Origin: DUUS01 sp964416365
GTDB lineage: Bacteria; Bacillota_I; Bacilli_A; RF39; UBA660
Assembly: GCA_964416365.1 (NCBI GenBank)
Contig: CAYQDO010000039.1
Location: 1-6,644 of the forward strand
Direction: 5' to 3'
Length of the DNA: 6,644 bases
Shown one piece after another: positions 6,095 to 6,644 of the stretch. The notes beneath the pieces were generated by a model, which had not been told where the DNA came from, did no database searches, and saw nothing but the letters and a program-made list of their open reading frames with translations. How positions within the stretch are numbered: the first letter of the stretch is position 1; every line of letters begins with the position of its first letter. A program made the position numbers and the translations under genes.

Positions 6095-6644
6095 ATTAAA
6101 ATATCCATTAAAATATATTGCTATTACCAGTGGTTATAGATCAAAAAGTAGGCCAAATCATGCGGCCATTGATTTAGGATGGAATAAAAAGTATGGTGGA
6201 CAAAATACTCCGGTATATGCACCAGCAAATGGAAAAGTAGTATCAGTCGTTGATGGCAAAGACAATAACTTAAAAAATTCAACTGATCCCGGTAATTTAA
6301 TTAAAATTCAGCATCTTGATGGTCTAACTACCAGACTTATTCACTTAAAAAAAGACAGTATTAAAGTTAAGGTAGGGGATATAGTCACTAAAGGGCAGCA
6401 ATTTGCCTTAATGAATAGCAGTGGCTATGCTTTTGGTTCACATCTTCATTATGATGTTTGGCTAAATGGTATTAAAGTCAATCCCATAGATTATAACTAT
6501 TATAATGATGATCAGATAGTTAATTCTGAAACTTTAAAAACCTATAACTTAAAAAAGTATAATAATGAGAAACCAGATGACTTAAAGTTCCATATATATG
6601 ATAAAGTAATTCCGATTAAACTGGTAAACTGGCAGGGTAAGAAA
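6087..6644 (+). CDS. M23-family peptidase, probable phage-type endolysin (3'-truncated by window)
   Basis: This is a peptidoglycan-cutting zinc metallopeptidase of the LytM/lysostaphin (M23) type; 186 residues are visible and the frame runs off the window. The zinc and active-site residues are present: HAAID (His25, Asp29), IHL with His86, and the HLHYDV motif (His119, His121). The M23 fold spans about residues 10-134. Residues after about 165 (LKFHIYDKVIPIKLVNWQGKK) look like the start of a C-terminal wall-binding domain. There is no signal peptide or membrane anchor (start MIKLKYPLKYIAITSGYR), as expected for an endolysin released by a holin rather than a secreted division hydrolase. GAGG at 6074-6077 is the ribosome binding site; the ATG overlaps the preceding microprotein gene by 8 nt. 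Confidence 0.9.
   Translation, partial: MIKLKYPLKYIAITSGYRSKSRPNHAAIDLGWNKKYGGQNTPVYAPANGKVVSVVDGKDNNLKNSTDPGNLIKIQHLDGLTTRLIHLKKDSIKVKVGDIVTKGQQFALMNSSGYAFGSHLHYDVWLNGIKVNPIDYNYYNDDQIVNSETLKTYNLKKYNNEKPDDLKFHIYDKVIPIKLVNWQGKK

Noticed and set aside
1..6644. CRISPR arrays, tRNA/rRNA genes, insertion sequences, integrase or attachment sites
   Set aside because: No spaced long direct repeats, no tRNA-like cloverleaf or rRNA stretches, and no transposase or integrase motifs were seen on either strand; coding genes leave only two gaps, of about 157 and 100 bases.

Overview
The window is AT-rich, and almost all coding is on the plus strand in tightly packed or overlapping genes. The gene set is mraZ, rsmH, ftsL and a PASTA-tailed division PBP, with Shine-Dalgarno sites of the AGGAG/GGTGA type. 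This points to a walled, low-GC member of the Bacillota (Bacilli), possibly one of the small-genome gut lineages near the Mollicutes; the placement is an inference. TGA ends two of the genes (5338-5340 and 5980-5982) and tryptophan is TGG, so the standard bacterial code applies rather than the Mycoplasma code.

Region 1 (1-913) is the 3' part of an ABC exporter half-transporter gene, closed by a clear intrinsic terminator. Region 2 (914-5353) is a compact division and cell-wall operon. It starts with a promoter (TTGATT, 17 bp, TAATAT) followed by four GTG-centred boxes at an exact 10-bp period, which form a near-textbook MraZ operator. The genes are mraZ, rsmH (overlapping by 14 bp), ftsL (overlapping by 1 bp), a FtsI/PBP2x-type transpeptidase with PASTA domains, and an unrecognised 175-aa single-pass membrane protein (overlapping by 26 bp). 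A terminator folds over the last gene's stop codon. The usual mraY-murD-ftsW-murG continuation of the dcw cluster is absent here.

Region 3 (5354-6644) looks like a bacteriophage-type lysis cassette. In order it holds an XhlA-like coiled-coil/membrane protein, an r1t-like two-helix holin, a 39-codon acidic microprotein with 8-nt overlaps to both neighbours, and an M23 (LytM-type) endolysin that runs off the window. No tail or other phage structural genes lie upstream of it; it directly follows the division operon's terminator. It could be the edge of a prophage or a stand-alone (domesticated) lysis module. The leader of the cassette has overlapping palindromic half-sites, and its first two genes lack ATG starts.

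The points most worth a second look are the isolated lysis cassette, its non-ATG and possibly ATT starts, the coupled microprotein, the unknown divisome-neighbour membrane protein, and the MraZ operator with a palindrome inside the promoter spacer.
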